Source: Watersipora subatra (taxonomy: Eukaryota > Bryozoa > Gymnolaemata > Cheilostomatida > Watersiporidae). Taken from it: a DNA stretch of 64,000 nt. The stretch covers positions 58,136,248 through 58,200,247 of the forward strand of contig NC_088711.1 in NCBI RefSeq assembly GCF_963576615.1. The letters run 5' to 3'. The number at the start of each line of letters is the position of its first letter. Positions within the stretch are counted from its first letter, which is position 1. The translations under genes were made by a program, and so were the position numbers. Positions 1 to 24,900 of this stretch are shown here, in pieces. The notes under the pieces were generated by a model. The model saw only the letters and a program-made list of their open reading frames with translations, did no database searches and had not been told where the DNA came from.

Positions 1-1307
1 ACAGGCTAGGAGTCATGTCTAACATTTATAACCTGCATGACTTTACGTATTTACCTTGTAAATAACCAATTTCAGACAATCAAATAAAACCTGATTTACA
101 AGTACGTATATTAGAGTCAGGTTGAGCTTATCAGACGTGTGCAATAGTTTGTTTTTTATTGTATATTATATTATACTAGCACACCGGCAATCAGGTGTGT
201 GGTGAGAGATTGTCATGTGTAATAACTATGTGCCCAATTAATCATAAATGTGACAAGGTGGGTGAGTTCAAATTTTGTAGGAGTCCAACTTTTTTATTAA
301 TGCTCTTAGCGGGACTTTGTAGAACCACAACAGAATGTCAGATGTCAAGGGTTGGCTACAATTTAATTGTAATTATAGTAAAGATTAACTGTGCTACCCG
401 GCGTTGCCCGGGTAATAAAAAAGTCTTTGGACAGAAAATTGATTTGTATTTAACATACAACAACATTTGCCATTCTGACTTTCAAACTACATATCATGAG
501 AGAAGTGGTTTGTGTAGTTGAAATAAATTAAGAGAAAAATAAAAACAACTGTAAAGGTTTGAAAATTTCGTCAAACAATTGCACCTTTTAAGCTATTAGC
601 CTGGCACATTGCCAATAGAAAATTCCACTAAGCTAGTTAATAACTTAATACTCCATGACCTTGCGTCAGCAATGTCCAGCTGCGCTATTTTAATAATAGC
701 TATAGCTGGAGGGACACACATATATTATGCTTTGAAAAATATATATAGATTAACTGAGTATCATTAATGTTACTATTTCTTACAGGGCTACAATTCGGTA
801 TTATGATCAACATCATGAAATAATAAAACATGTGGTAGTGAACAAAACTGCCTTTCAAGCTAAAGAGCTGCACTGTACACACCCACAGTGTTTCTCGCTT
901 TAAGTAGCTTGTTAGAGCAAGCCAGATGGTGTCATACTCCAAAACCGTTTCAATTTTTTTGCGCATAGCAGGCTAAGTGGCAAGCGCCAGTTTGCTCAGT
1001 TTCAAATTAGGCCATGTAAACACACTACGTGTCTCGTCTCTGTTAGTAGTTATTCTCTAAGATCCCTGGTACCATCCATATGGCCGCTTCAGCAGCACCT
1101 TTTGCTTTTTAAAAGTTTCTTTAGCCTGGTTACTTATATCATATCTAACAAAGCATCTGAAGGCATCATCGCTGTCAGAGGTTTATAGAAACGGCTTTGA
1201 ATATACATGTAGTACGGTTAGCCTGTGTTCTCACAGGTAAGAAAGTTAAAGGTGTTACCGCTGTAACCTAATTAAACCTGATTAACATGTTAGTATTACT
1301 GTTACAG
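1..1307. other. Intron sequence upstream of the first visible transporter exon
   Basis: I see no coding exon here. Two fragments resemble the SINE-like family found elsewhere in the window: an end motif CTACCCGGCGTTGCCCGGG near 389 and the body motif AGCCTGGCACATTGCCAATAG near 598. The rest is AT-rich and unremarkable. Confidence 0.5.
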
Positions 1308-11776
<10,469 letters not shown>

Positions 11777-12420
11777 CCGTTCAGCCTTGCTGCTAGTACA
11801 TGCTCTGGGAGAGACTCACATTTTTATATTTCTATGGCCGAAAGGACTCTTTTGTATACTCGTAAGTCATTTCAAGAATATTTTTGAATTTTTCAATGTC
11901 TATGCGCAGTCTTACTAACAAAATTCATGATACTCTCATATTATATTTCAATTGAGCTCATATCTTTTTATTACACAAAAAACTTTTGTTTCTCTTTTTT
12001 TTCTACTTTTTTATTGGTCATTTCACACCTTTAAGCATTGAAAGCGACAAAAATGCTCAGCCAATGAGGTTTGAATATCTTTTAACGATGATCCAATCAA
12101 ACTCTGATAGTATTGGTTCTGACGGTATTAATGAGCATTACCGGAGATATTCTACAATTGACTTGCTGTTCGCATATTTTTTATAGTTTCAACTTATGCA
12201 CCGAATAAAACACATGCAAGTAGTGATGATGAAATTGCAAAATAAATATACTTGTATTGAAAATATAAGATATAATGTGAAGCACCATTGCAGCTCATCA
12301 ATCATATGATAGTAATCCTAATCCAGTGCCTGCCTGGACGGATTGCCATTGGCTGACATAAATTAAATCCTCAACAATATTGTATAAAAATCGTGTGAAC
12401 ATGATTGAAATAAAAGCTTT
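11777..12420. other. Tail-to-tail intergenic/3'UTR region
   Basis: Lies between the transporter stop (11776) and the phosphoesterase stop (12421) and should hold both 3' ends. AATAAA occurs on the plus strand at about 12204. I see no further gene. Confidence 0.5.
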
Positions 12421-15400
12421 CTATTCATCCGCTATAAGATCCCGCGAAATATTGCCATTGATATCTCCAGCGATTTCATCTGCCTTCTTGGTGTCCCCGG
12501 TGAAAATGATGATGCGACCTTCAATCTTTGGTGTGAATTTCACTTTGTCTTTGTTGTGCAAAGGAATGTTATGGGGTTCTTCATTCATCTTGTTACAAAA
12601 TCTGCCAAGAAAACATCAGTATACATATCAACCGCACTATGTCAGCAGAGATTACAGGGTCGTGTTAATAAGACAATTAACACACAAATATTTCTTGTTT
12701 GTACATAATCCGCTACAATGTCAGCATTTTTGGATCAATAAACTTCAAGCAAACGAGAATAAAGTAATAAAGTATTGATCTAGATGAGAGGAAGCTAATA
12801 CACATAACAGAGCAATGTAGTATTCACGTATCTCCAACTGTACAATTCATACAGTTGCAGTTGTCAATATCTATCAGTGACAAGAAGGGAGTCAGCAGTT
12901 TTATGAGTTGTTTCCTCATAGACCAAATTTGACTGAGGTAGGTATAATAACTCCGAATCCGATAAAGTTAAAGCAATGCAAGCTGTAGATATCAGTCAAC
13001 TCGTCAATTCAACCTTCATCTCCTTTTAATCGCGGACTTCGTGAGAAATTTTGAGATCACATTCAGAGGGCTAGTAAGTTTCGTGCTAACGCAGGGTTGG
13101 GGTATATTAGGGTGACAGATTGAATAACCCTTAAATTGAACGAGAAGTCTGGGAGTCCTCAAGGCCTATGAAACAGGAGAAAACAACCTGGCCAATTTAT
13201 ATTTGTAGGAGGCAGCTCAAAATCTTGCAGAATGATTTGCTCAAAGATAATTAGCAAACAAAAGGCAAAAAACGTACTCGCGAGACCAACTCATCCAACC
13301 ATCATTTTCATATATATCATTAATTTCTCGTGGTCATCAGAGCTCACATATTGTTAGAAATAGTTCTACTGTATTACTTTTACATTTCTATGATTTTTTT
13401 CCTGTGCCATTCAATATCTTAAGAGTCTAATAGATATTTTATGCTTATTGTTGTAATCACATATAATAAAAAGGCAACATCTGATAGATGTCAACTTCAC
13501 TTTCCATTTATTATTCAAGTCGCGCCTATTGGGCCATAATTACTTATATCAAAACAAATGGTACATTTGGAGCCAAAATCTAAAAAATTACTAATAGACT
13601 ATCACAGATCTCTTTTAACGAATAATTGAAAATATTTTGAACAGTTAGCTTGTCTACAGGTCACAGTTTTGGTGTGACTCAATTTTATAACACTTGGTTT
13701 GCTCAGCGACCATATAACTTTCAAAATTGAAACTTTATGCCACTTTATAATACCTGTCAGAGCAGTGTAAGCTCCCCTCAAAGTATGATCTGACTATAGC
13801 TGAGAGCTGAGGGCCTGACTTGGGACTGACTATGTGAGGACAACTCCTGAGTATGTCGTAGCCATCCTTGCCACTGGCTATGTACTCTTTTACACACACT
13901 CTGTAGATCTAGAAAAGAGAGAGGATTGTATGCAGACTGACTATTATGATGACGCAATGATGCGATACAGTCTATATTCACATCCCAGTCAATAGCAATT
14001 CAATGACCTCTTACCTTGTCGTACTGCAATGGCCGACCCTTAACCAATACTGTCTGCGCATCAATTCTCTCACCCGGTTCTCGCTGAGGGTCTACCTGAA
14101 ACTGAACACCGCTGACTTGCGGAAAGCGGCCAGCGAGCTCAGGATACATGGAGACTCCATTTTCGAGTGCCCTATGCAGCTCCATTCCTAGAGAAATAGA
14201 TTTCTGTCGTTCATAGAAGTAAAATCCTACCGCTGTCATGTCCAAAACAGACCAGAGATCAAGATAACTACGCAGTAAGAATCAAGACATTAGAACTGGC
14301 GGGTAACTTTAGGGATACTTTGTGATATGTAAATGTTTCCAGTAACAAGGAACTTGATATTTTCAAGTGCTTATGTTCACATATAATCATTAACAGTTTT
14401 AGTTTATTGACTTCGGAGGAATGCACTGTTTGTTCTTTACCTTTAAATTGCCTCTCTTTAGATTTAGATGTTGCATGACACAGCCGGGCTTATGCTAATA
14501 CTGATCATTGTGAAAATGATAAACTCAGCATTCAAATTATTAATTGTAATCTTACACAATGTCCGGTACAAGTTCAACAAAAAATAACAGGCCCGCTTTG
14601 TTAAACGATGACTGGCAGAGTCTAGAGAGATGATAACTTTTAATTATAGCTTTATATATAATTACTTTTATTAATTCTTTTTATAATATAATTACAATCT
14701 ATGTTTTTAGTATAGATGGTTGCTCCTTTTTGCAGGATATTGATGGTCAGTAGTAAAATAATGTAATATATGAACATTCCCCTTTCAATTACCGTAAATA
14801 AGTTTCCTATTTTTTTACATCCAGCAACATAAGAAACTCAATAATGTTTTTTTAACTGAAGGTATTAGTATTGGCTATTTGCTATATAAAATATTCCTGG
14901 TACACCATCTAGATTTAGTGGTACAATGCTGAGAATAAACTTTTAAGAAGATCAATATCTTTCATGCAAAACATCTCTACACTACACTGCCCAACGGTGC
15001 AAAACATGTCTACACTACACTGCCCAACGGTGCAAAACATCTCTATACTACACTGCCCAACGGTGCAAAACATCTCTATACTACACTGCCCAACGGTGCA
15101 AAAGATCTCTACACTACACTGCCCAACAGTGCAAAACATCTCTATACTACACTGCCCAACGGTGCAAAAGATCTCTACACTACACTGCCCAACGGTGCAA
15201 AACATCTCTACACTACACTGCCCAACGGTGCAAAACATCTTTACACTTGGAAACCGCCCAACAGATATTTTTGAATTGAAAAAACCGAATTCCAAATACG
15301 ATTTTAGCAAAAATAAGGTTTAAGGTTAGGCAACGATTCTACCACTAAATTATCTGGAATTAAAAGAAAGTTGTTTATCAAAAAATAATTTTAGCAAAAA

Positions 15401-18400
15401 AAAGCATACTTTTGCTGTCATGCCTCCTACACTCTATAAATTTATTGCTTTATAATGAAATAACAGAAAACTGTGGAAAGATGCTTGTGAAGATTGTTTG
15501 TAGAAATGCTTATCTTTGTTGGTTGATCATTATATATATTTACTGTTATTATTACTACGTACTCCAGATAGGTAAGGGTTACAATTACAAATGAGCAACA
15601 GTTACCTGTGAGCTCTAAAACACAAAGTTGGTCAAATAAAGGAAGCATTCTGAAGAGATCTCTAGCTGTGAATTCTCCTCGAGGGTGAATACAGTTAGAC
15701 CTAAAAGTGCCGGAATTGATGATTGCAACATCTGTGTCCATTGATCTCGCCATTAAATCAGCCACAAGGTTTCCTGCAAAATGACATGATCTGTCTTATT
15801 CAGCCCTCTATGGTCAAAAGGTGAAACAAACGCATGTACAGAACATTTTCAGGCTCACGAAAGATGATCCTTGTCGAAGTTGTTACAAAACAATACACAC
15901 TTGTGAGCATCCCAAAAGCGAAATGTTATTAATTGGAAATGTGTTACACAAAAGGAGTTGTCCACGGAGAAAAAGCAAACGTGTCTGTAATGCCTTCATG
16001 AACGGCTCAGTAAGAATATGATTTGAGGAGGTGGACACATTCCAAAAAAACTGAAAGAGAAACAAAGTGAGGTCCTTATATGAAAAATGTTATCTAATAA
16101 ACAACCAATTTTTCTCATTTATCACATCGAACGAGCAGCTGAAGAATTCCATCAAGGAGCTCCATCATTTGTTGATTTCTTAATCCGCTGTTGTCAGAGA
16201 AAGTAATAAAAATGGCAATATAATTTTTGTATGAATGTTTGAACAAATAGCATTTTGGTAAAATAAAAACTTGCCCTTAATTATGGTTATGTGAAATAAT
16301 AAACAACTGGCTAAATACAAATTACTAACTGATATGTAAATAACGCAGTTATTCTGCAAAATTTTATGGTTGACATTTAAACTGCTTAGTTTAGAGGTGT
16401 GAACCTAGTCATCTCTCGCACCGCATGTCACTACTTATAAACAAGTGTTTGACCTACATACATACACTTTAACGACATACATATAAATGATTTCATGATA
16501 AAACAGCCTATAAATCAAAGCGCTTTCATATTAATAACAACGACATGCGAAAGAAAAAAATTTTCTAACACACTCCTCTCTGATGTAGTCAAATATGTGT
16601 ATGTACTAAGTCTTTCAAATACACCAAAGTATAATTTCACTCATGAGACAGGTAAAAATCTTCCAATTAATAAAAAAATTGTATAAATAGAATGCGGGGT
16701 AGTTGTCAGTTTTGCATCATGTCGTATAAGCCCCAGCTCATACACAAAAGGGTGTCTACGGATCGACAATACAAAATGGCAACAGTTTTAAAAGACATCA
16801 AGTAAACCAGTGTCTTACCTAACGCTGTCTCCCCAGCACGAATGTGTTCAAACAGACCATCCAGATCTGCATTGGAATGTCCAAGGACTGTCCTAGTCAT
16901 CTCATCAAGACTCTCTAAAACCATGCAAAGGTCAGGGTCATAGCAAAAAATTTGTGATTCCATTGAGCGAGGTAAAATTTATTGCTTACATCTTCCTATT
17001 CCTTTGATACACTTTGCAAATGAACACATCAACATACTAAATTACCATCTGCTAATAGAAAAAATTGAACAATTTCAAACTGCAGTTCAGTTGATTTTTC
17101 AGCGCATTTTGGTCGACAAAAACACTGATTTCTCAAAATTTATTTGCTGATCAAAAATCTGAGTAAATAAATCTGCTCCGTTATTGGCTAGTGTACAAGC
17201 AGCTACGATGGTAGGCAAGACAATGGTTAATGCACTTAATTGATGACAAAAAATGATAATCCAAAACTATTGCTGATATTATATTCTAAAAAAACTCTAC
17301 TGTACCAAATATACAGTGATCAGGCCCAAGGTTGATGTCTATGCGCTTGTTTATGTCTATGGGCCTATACCATCTCAATGACACTGCGCCAAAGCTAATC
17401 TTGACTGTTTACCTGACCAATTAGACTTTGCCATGTTTTATTCAGTCGTGTCTCAGAGGATACCAGGAGGAGACAACTCATTTACTCTCATAACTTACCT
17501 AGATAGCCGTCCACAATACTTTTCATGTTAGCATTTTCAGGAACACTCGAGTCTAGCACCAGTTTCTCTATATGGTTCGGCATGACAGGAAGCAAGGAGT
17601 TATCTGTGTCTAAGTACAGAGTGATAATGCTGGCATTTTGGAAGTCTGTACCACTCTTTACAATATATCTGTTATCTATCTACAAAAGGTATGTACAGTA
17701 GATGAAATACATTTCATGAACCTTTTTGAAACTGACTATTAAGTGTCTAATAGAGGTTTAATCATCATGTTGCTACAGTATTGCTAAAACCTCCATTAAA
17801 CAATGCCAGAGTTTTAATATTAATGTTTATGCTGCACCATTTTCCATGTATGCTTATACGCTAACAGAATGGTAAAGTGTGTTTGCGGGAACATGTCATG
17901 TCCTGCTTACATAGCGGCAAATATGTATACTATTATTATATACATGTTAGTCTATTATATATCCATATATAGACTAACATAGATAACATTTTAGATATAT
18001 CAGAAGGTTTCAAGTGTAACAGTTACTCTAGTGATCTGCCACAAGCAAAGGGTACTACAGATGCATGCGTGTCAAGCTAAACAAGTACTGCAGGAACATG
18101 CCAAGAATGTCAGATATGTAATTATAGTTATTACTAGGACTGTTATAGATATCAGAATCATGTAGCTTTGGAAATTTTTCTATTTCTTTCAGTGACAAGC
18201 CAAATGGTGACGTGTTCTAAGAATGTTCCAGAACAAGTCGCTTCTTAGATTACATGCTCAGTGGCAAAGACCGATCACAGAAACTACTATGTGTGTAAGT
18301 GCATTAATTACCCTTGAATGTTGGCAGTCGTGGTTATCGTCAATTTATAAGAAAGAATAAATTGAATCCGTAGCTTCACAGTCCAAGAGAAGCTAGAGCT

Positions 18401-18872
18401 AGAGTATTAAAAGGGACATAAAAATGTACGGCTAGTCCAATGTTTATTAGTAACAGCTGTACATACCATGACTACTACTAACCCTGTTTACAAAGGGTAG
18501 AAAGATTTTGTTTTGCAAGATTTCCACAAGGGGTAACCCATTCTATGAAACAATCTCTTGATATGCAAAGGTACTAAGTTTGTACGTGTCTTTATTGCTT
18601 TGGGCATATCATTCTATAGTGGCAATAGGAAAATGCAGTTTTCAATCCTTACATAATGATACAAACTAGGAGAAATAGCAAGCTGAGGCCTACAAGCCAG
18701 TACAAGTGCTTCCTAGCGGTACCTGTTCAGTGACATAATGGTGATCATGTCCACCGAAGATTATGTCTATGTCCTTCACCTCCGCCAGTAGGTGCTGGTC
18801 ATTCTTCATAGACATGTGGGTGAGAGCTATGACCAAGTCGGCACCCTAGAGAACATACAGTGTAAGAATTTT

Positions 18873-18966
<94 letters not shown>

Positions 18967-21900
18967 GACACTCTAAAAACCATTACAGTAGTGGTGTACA
19001 TAGAACTATTGTCAAACTGTAGCTGGATGGTGCAGTATGAAGATATGAAGATCGTGAATAGAGGCACCGCAGAATGATCGGACAAAATAAAACTTACAAT
19101 CAAGCTAACATTTCCATCGCAATTTTTCAATCCAGCTACAGCATGGGTGACAGCCATAGACATGTGGCCATATTCACAATATTGAGTGCCATAAACGCTC
19201 TATGTAAATCTACCACAAATAAAAACTTAAATGAATTACAATTGGTATTTTATTCGGGAGGGTCTTCTGACTATTCCATAAAATTAAACTCAACTGCCTC
19301 TTGATCATTTACAGCAAATATTTTGTTATAAAATCACTCTAATGACATTGGGTAGGTCAGCTTTACAAACTCGTAAATATAGACAAATAGGCGAATGTTT
19401 CTTGAACCAAATTAGATTAGTCTCAACACCGTCTCTTCATGAATATCTCAAGTAACATCCAACAAGCATAGACATATTAATAATACGTTTAGCAAAACTA
19501 TTGCTGATCTACCGTGTTTAATATCCTGTCTACTAACCCTTATGAGCAACTGAAAAACTAAATTTTTGAGTTAGACTTTGTCATGACTTTCGTCATGGGA
19601 ACTAGATAAATACCATTAGTGGCGAGTATAATTAGCAGGTAAGATGTAAATTAAAACTAAAGCAAGGAAACAATGGGGAACAAAACTTTCCTCTAATGTG
19701 TTAGAAGGTTGTTTTCGTTACAATTTATAAATACGAGAAGTAAATAATTTCATGTTAGGTTTTAAAACTTGAACATTTTGGCCACCAAAAGGTAAGATAG
19801 CAGTCTACCGTTCCACCTATTGAGTAAAAACTATATACTCTAGCTCAATTTTGTAGAATCCTTCTTGCTGTGTTAAAATTTCATAAACCCTATTGAAAAA
19901 ATGAAAAAAAGTAACACTATAGTCTCTAACAAAGAGTGCTGGGGCCTGCAGGCATACAAGAGTAACTAGTTTTGAAAAGAACAAAAACTGAAGAAAGTTG
20001 TCTGCTCTTGAAGGATATATTGGTAAAAGATGACAACTCCCAAATTTGTTGAAGATCCAGAGGTTGGCAGTATATAAGAATGGGGGATGCTTCAACAAGA
20101 AGTCTCAGCTAATAACACTATAGATACCAAATAAATCTAGTCGTTATAAAGCTCATAAGCCTGCAAGAAGTGACACAATGATTCATAAGGAGACATGGTA
20201 CAAGCAAAGCTTATCATGTCATGGATAAGGCCAGAGGAGTCAACTTTTTCTGTGACACTGTGTCATCCACCATTAGAGATTAGTAAAACTTCTAAGCTAT
20301 CTCTTGTCTATAAAGTGCCAGTCAAAGGTATGTATGTGATTGGAGTTTTTTATCACAATGACAACAACTCTGATCTGCAATGTAATAGCGCCTCGACTAG
20401 CAACCAATGCGATGAGTAAAACAGTTAAACTGCTCGCCTCTTGTGAAACATATCTTATGTGAACCATCAAAAAGCACTGTTATGTGTCACGCAATGTTTC
20501 TGAGATGCACAAACAAGTTTTATGTTTCCAAGTTATTTCCAAGCAAGTATCCTTATTTTATTAATCAAGGAGTTGTGTTTACTCGCTCAATTGGAGGAGC
20601 CATAAGACTAAACAAATGCTATGTTACTAGAAAGTATAACAACGGCACATATTAATATTCCATGGATTGTCTAGGAACTCGCGTAAAATATTTTAAATTG
20701 AGACTCGATCTCACGAGTCTAGGCAATAAATTTGCCAACAGCAGAACAAATTGCTGTAGTATTTCTATAAATGCAATTACACAGGTTGTCATTCATATCT
20801 ATGTCAACAAGTCAGTGAAAACTAGCCAAAACTCTACCAGAGCTTTGGCTTTTTACCTACAGAAATCAAACTAATTATGATCATGAAAGATAGCCATCAC
20901 TGAGACACATGTCTGTCACTCACATAAAAAAAGAATGTTTGTACAAGCCGTACGCATGTCGGCCACAGTTTTGCAAGTTTTCACTAAACCGTGTGAGCAG
21001 TGCAGAGTATAGCGCTAGATGATGATGATATGTGAAGGTGTAAGAGAAGCTAACCTGCTCTCGCAGCTGTTTGCAAAGATTTTGAGCCGTTTGGACATAG
21101 TCTAAGAATATCATATCAGAAGTGTCCATTTTAGGGAGGGTACCGAGCCACTCCTCCTCAGCCATGCCTATGAATCCGACCTGATAACACACGTTCACAC
21201 AATAGACATTTATTTAAACAATTGACTTTTAAAGTGCAACCTGAACCCTTGGGCTATTCATAGTCAACATTCTAGCGCTGATGAAGTTAAACTCTCAAAT
21301 CAGTATTCAATAAACTCATACTGAACCTAACAATACAGCCTAGGAATAACAGCCTTCCAAAAATATAATCACTCAATATTAGGCTGGTATGAGAGTTTAC
21401 AGATATATAAAGATATCGCAGATACTATGACAGCATCAGGGTATACTATCTCTCCTTCAGGAATATTACCCCTTATGGCACTTTTTGATTTTCCACAATA
21501 TTTCTAAAGACATGCGTGACGAATGGTTGAAATATTATGCAATAGAGTTCACTTCATAAGCGCGTGTTTTGTCTTATGATAAACCATAAATTTGGAGTTA
21601 CCTTCTACATGCCGCTTTCAGCATTAAGTGATCAATATGGTATGGTACACGCTTTATCAAAACAATTCAATAAAACATTTTTTAGCATATACCAAAACGC
21701 TTGTTATAAAGCAAGCATTTGATAATCATAGCCTAAAACCTTCAACATATTTATAACTATTTCGGGCTACGGGTTCTGCTGATTAATCGATAGACTGAAC
21801 AAGTTTTCAATCTAACACAAAAGAATCTGAATAGTTTTGTAGATTATTTTTTAAGCATCTGATGAGCTAAGATATTTACAGATGAGCTGCAGCTGGTTAA

Positions 21901-24900
21901 TAAATGTACTTTTCCAGTTGTACTGATACAATAGATAAAAGCATTGTGAAATAGATAGAGAATGCCATAGAGTAAGCCTAGCCATCCACATTTGACAGTA
22001 GTTACATTACTACTGTACCCAAGGATAGATTGCCTTTGATTACGAGTACAACGAGTTCTATCATCGACTGTCTATTTGTTAAAGGTTGACTTGCAACAAA
22101 ATTCACATTACAGTTATTTGGTATCAAAAGATTCACCATGTCTTACTCTGTTGTGTGGTAGGTGCCAAATATGTGGGAAATGTGATTACAAGCTCTTAAA
22201 AGCTCAAAAACGAAGAGCTGCCATAGATTGAAATCTGTTTATTCCTCTGACGTAGTCTTTACATTTGGTTATTGTCTTGTCACGTGATGATCTCACGCGA
22301 ATCGAAATGCCAATAAAAAGCTCAATATAAAACTTATTGTAGTACTAGTTTATGACAAACACTTCGGGTTTTGCCGGAGACCCCGTATCAAATATAAATG
22401 CACGCATCATTTTACAGTTTTGTTTCGGCTTGATCTAATCGTCAAGTCGTAATCTGATCATGTGACCCAATACTTCAAAAATAATTTCTGCAGCACTTTT
22501 CAATTATCACAGGTGACCAACAGGCTCATCATGATTTTCAGACAATGATATACTGCTTCGAGCTAAGGTCAAAAAATTAAACGAATTTTTACGGCAAGTT
22601 ATAAGATATCAGTGCTAAAAATGACAGCGTTACAATGACGATAAAATAGGCGCGTAAGAACAATAGACATGGTTTTATTGAATGCGTGAAGTATATTTGT
22701 GAAAATATTTCGGCGAATAAGGTTGCATGAAAGTGTAAACAGAAACCATCTTGTAACATCTACGTCCCATTTGAGCCGTTTTGGAAAGAGAATCCAAACT
22801 ACGACAGTCTTGTGTGGCTGCGATTAGCTGTTCGTTTTTTAGCTTTTAAGAGCTTGTAATCACATTCCCACATATTTTGCACCCACAACACAACAGAGTA
22901 AGACATGGTGAATCTTTTGATACCAAAAACAGTCAAACATGGATAAATCGCCCACGGATAGCTCGAACACATGGTTAACTCGAACGGTTTCTTTGGTCCG
23001 TTCCCACGTAATGATAAACTGCTATAGATAACTCGAACTCAACACTGTCAACTCGAACTGTTTTTTGCCCAACGGCTACCGAAACGGTTGTTATCGCTTT
23101 AGAAAATAACTTTATTCCAAGCCATAGAGGTAAACCTCAACTTTTCGTAATTCATAAGCGTCGTTATTACCACCATCGGCAAAATATTTTTGTCAACGAC
23201 TTTTCTAAAGGTTTGGTGAAATTTGATTTACACCAAACATCCGCTTAGCGATCGCCCTTCGGAAGCAAGGTAAAGTGAGGTAACCTTCGCATAAACTTCA
23301 AGAAAAATCGGCAAAATTGATCGTGGGTAAAACGCTCAAAAGAAAAAGATGTCTTTTCTTTTGAGCATTTCAACAACGATCAAGTTTTGCCAATGTCAAT
23401 CTAAAAAACGTCCTGGCAATAACATCACCTCAAACAACGAAACAATCTCTAGTGATAGAAAAATCTCTATACTTTTTGATAAAAACGTTTTAAACTTTAC
23501 ATTAGAAGCATTTAATTTGAAACAAGCCATTTGTGCTTTTGATTTATATTATAGTTTGTATATGTACATGTATCTACTAATAAATAAGTAAATACATAGA
23601 CTTGTGACAGTGCTCTGATAACTTGAACGCTCTGATAATTCGAACACTTTCGCTCGGTCCCGTGAAGTTCGAGTTATCCATGTTTGGCTGTAACTGTAAT
23701 GTGAATTTTGTTGCGAGTCAACCTTTAACAAGGAGAAACGTACCATCGCTACGCCATTCCAATTGATGAGATGAGTTTCTTTAGCCCCTGCAAGTGGCTG
23801 TCCCGTGTGTTTGTCCAACACGTTAGATAATAGCCAGGGAAACTTGCACTTACCCATAAACTCTTCCAATACCTCTAAACCAAAATCTGTAAAGGAAAAT
23901 GTCAATAATGCAACTGCTGATAATGCATGGATGTACATTCCAGTACAAAGGAACAATATAACATTATGTTTGCAATGTAAGCACCTGGGGAGTTCCCTTT
24001 GAAATGGCAGTGACCATTCTAACATTTGTGTTGACTTGCTGCCACACAAATTATCAAGCTGAATGCACTAATGCTATTCATGGCAGCCGCTGCCGAATCT
24101 ACTTGACAGTCATGCGTGCAATAACCTGCGGCGAGGTGAGTTACCTACAAGTATGGATTATGAGTACAGTGTATATATGTACTAGCGCTTGGGGCCGAGT
24201 AAGGACAAGTTAAGGCTACATTAACCTATATGGAGCCACATTGTATAAAATGCTTGTCCTCTATGGCACCAACCAAGGTCACAAATTAAAATTGCTTCAA
24301 TTAAAGTTATTTTGTGCACATTCTAGCTCATGATAAAATGTTTTAGAGTTCAGCAACTACTGCTAAGGCTACATGCAATGATCACTTTTACGTAATTCGT
24401 AAATTTGAAAAATAAATAAATGACCAGAATTAAATAGTAAATACAGGTACAAACTAAATAAATATTGCAAGTTGTTCAAATCCAAAAACATAGTAAGAAA
24501 CTGTTAGTAAAAAGTGACCAAAAGTCTTATAAAGAATGTAGCACACTACTATGGTCAACTGGTCCAACCGATACACGCTATATAACTTACAATACTGTCT
24601 CATCTAGCTAGACCCCAACAACTTCTTCATCAAATAGTGGTTGTCAATTCTTATCCAGAAATTTACCGTTTGCTTACTTAAAAGGAATACCTACAGGGGG
24701 AGATAACTGCAACACAGCCTAAATATTAATATTCTTGATTTTAATAGCTGGTAGCCATATATGAGCTGATTGCAGCAGCGGGATAAACTAATTATTTTAA
24801 CCAGTCAAAAAATCACTCACCAAACTCATGGTTACCGAGGACAGCGCAGGTGACACCGACTCCATTAAATACTGGAAGCATTTGATTTCCTCTTTCCATA

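Noticed and set aside
14965..15245. CRISPR-like regular repeats
   Set aside because: The 33-bp units are directly adjacent with no unique spacers, in eukaryotic intron DNA.
18792..19163. ORFs rich in Tyr-Ile repeats
   Set aside because: Caused by the (TA)n tract; the real coding part here is the minus-strand exon 18845-18723 in another frame.
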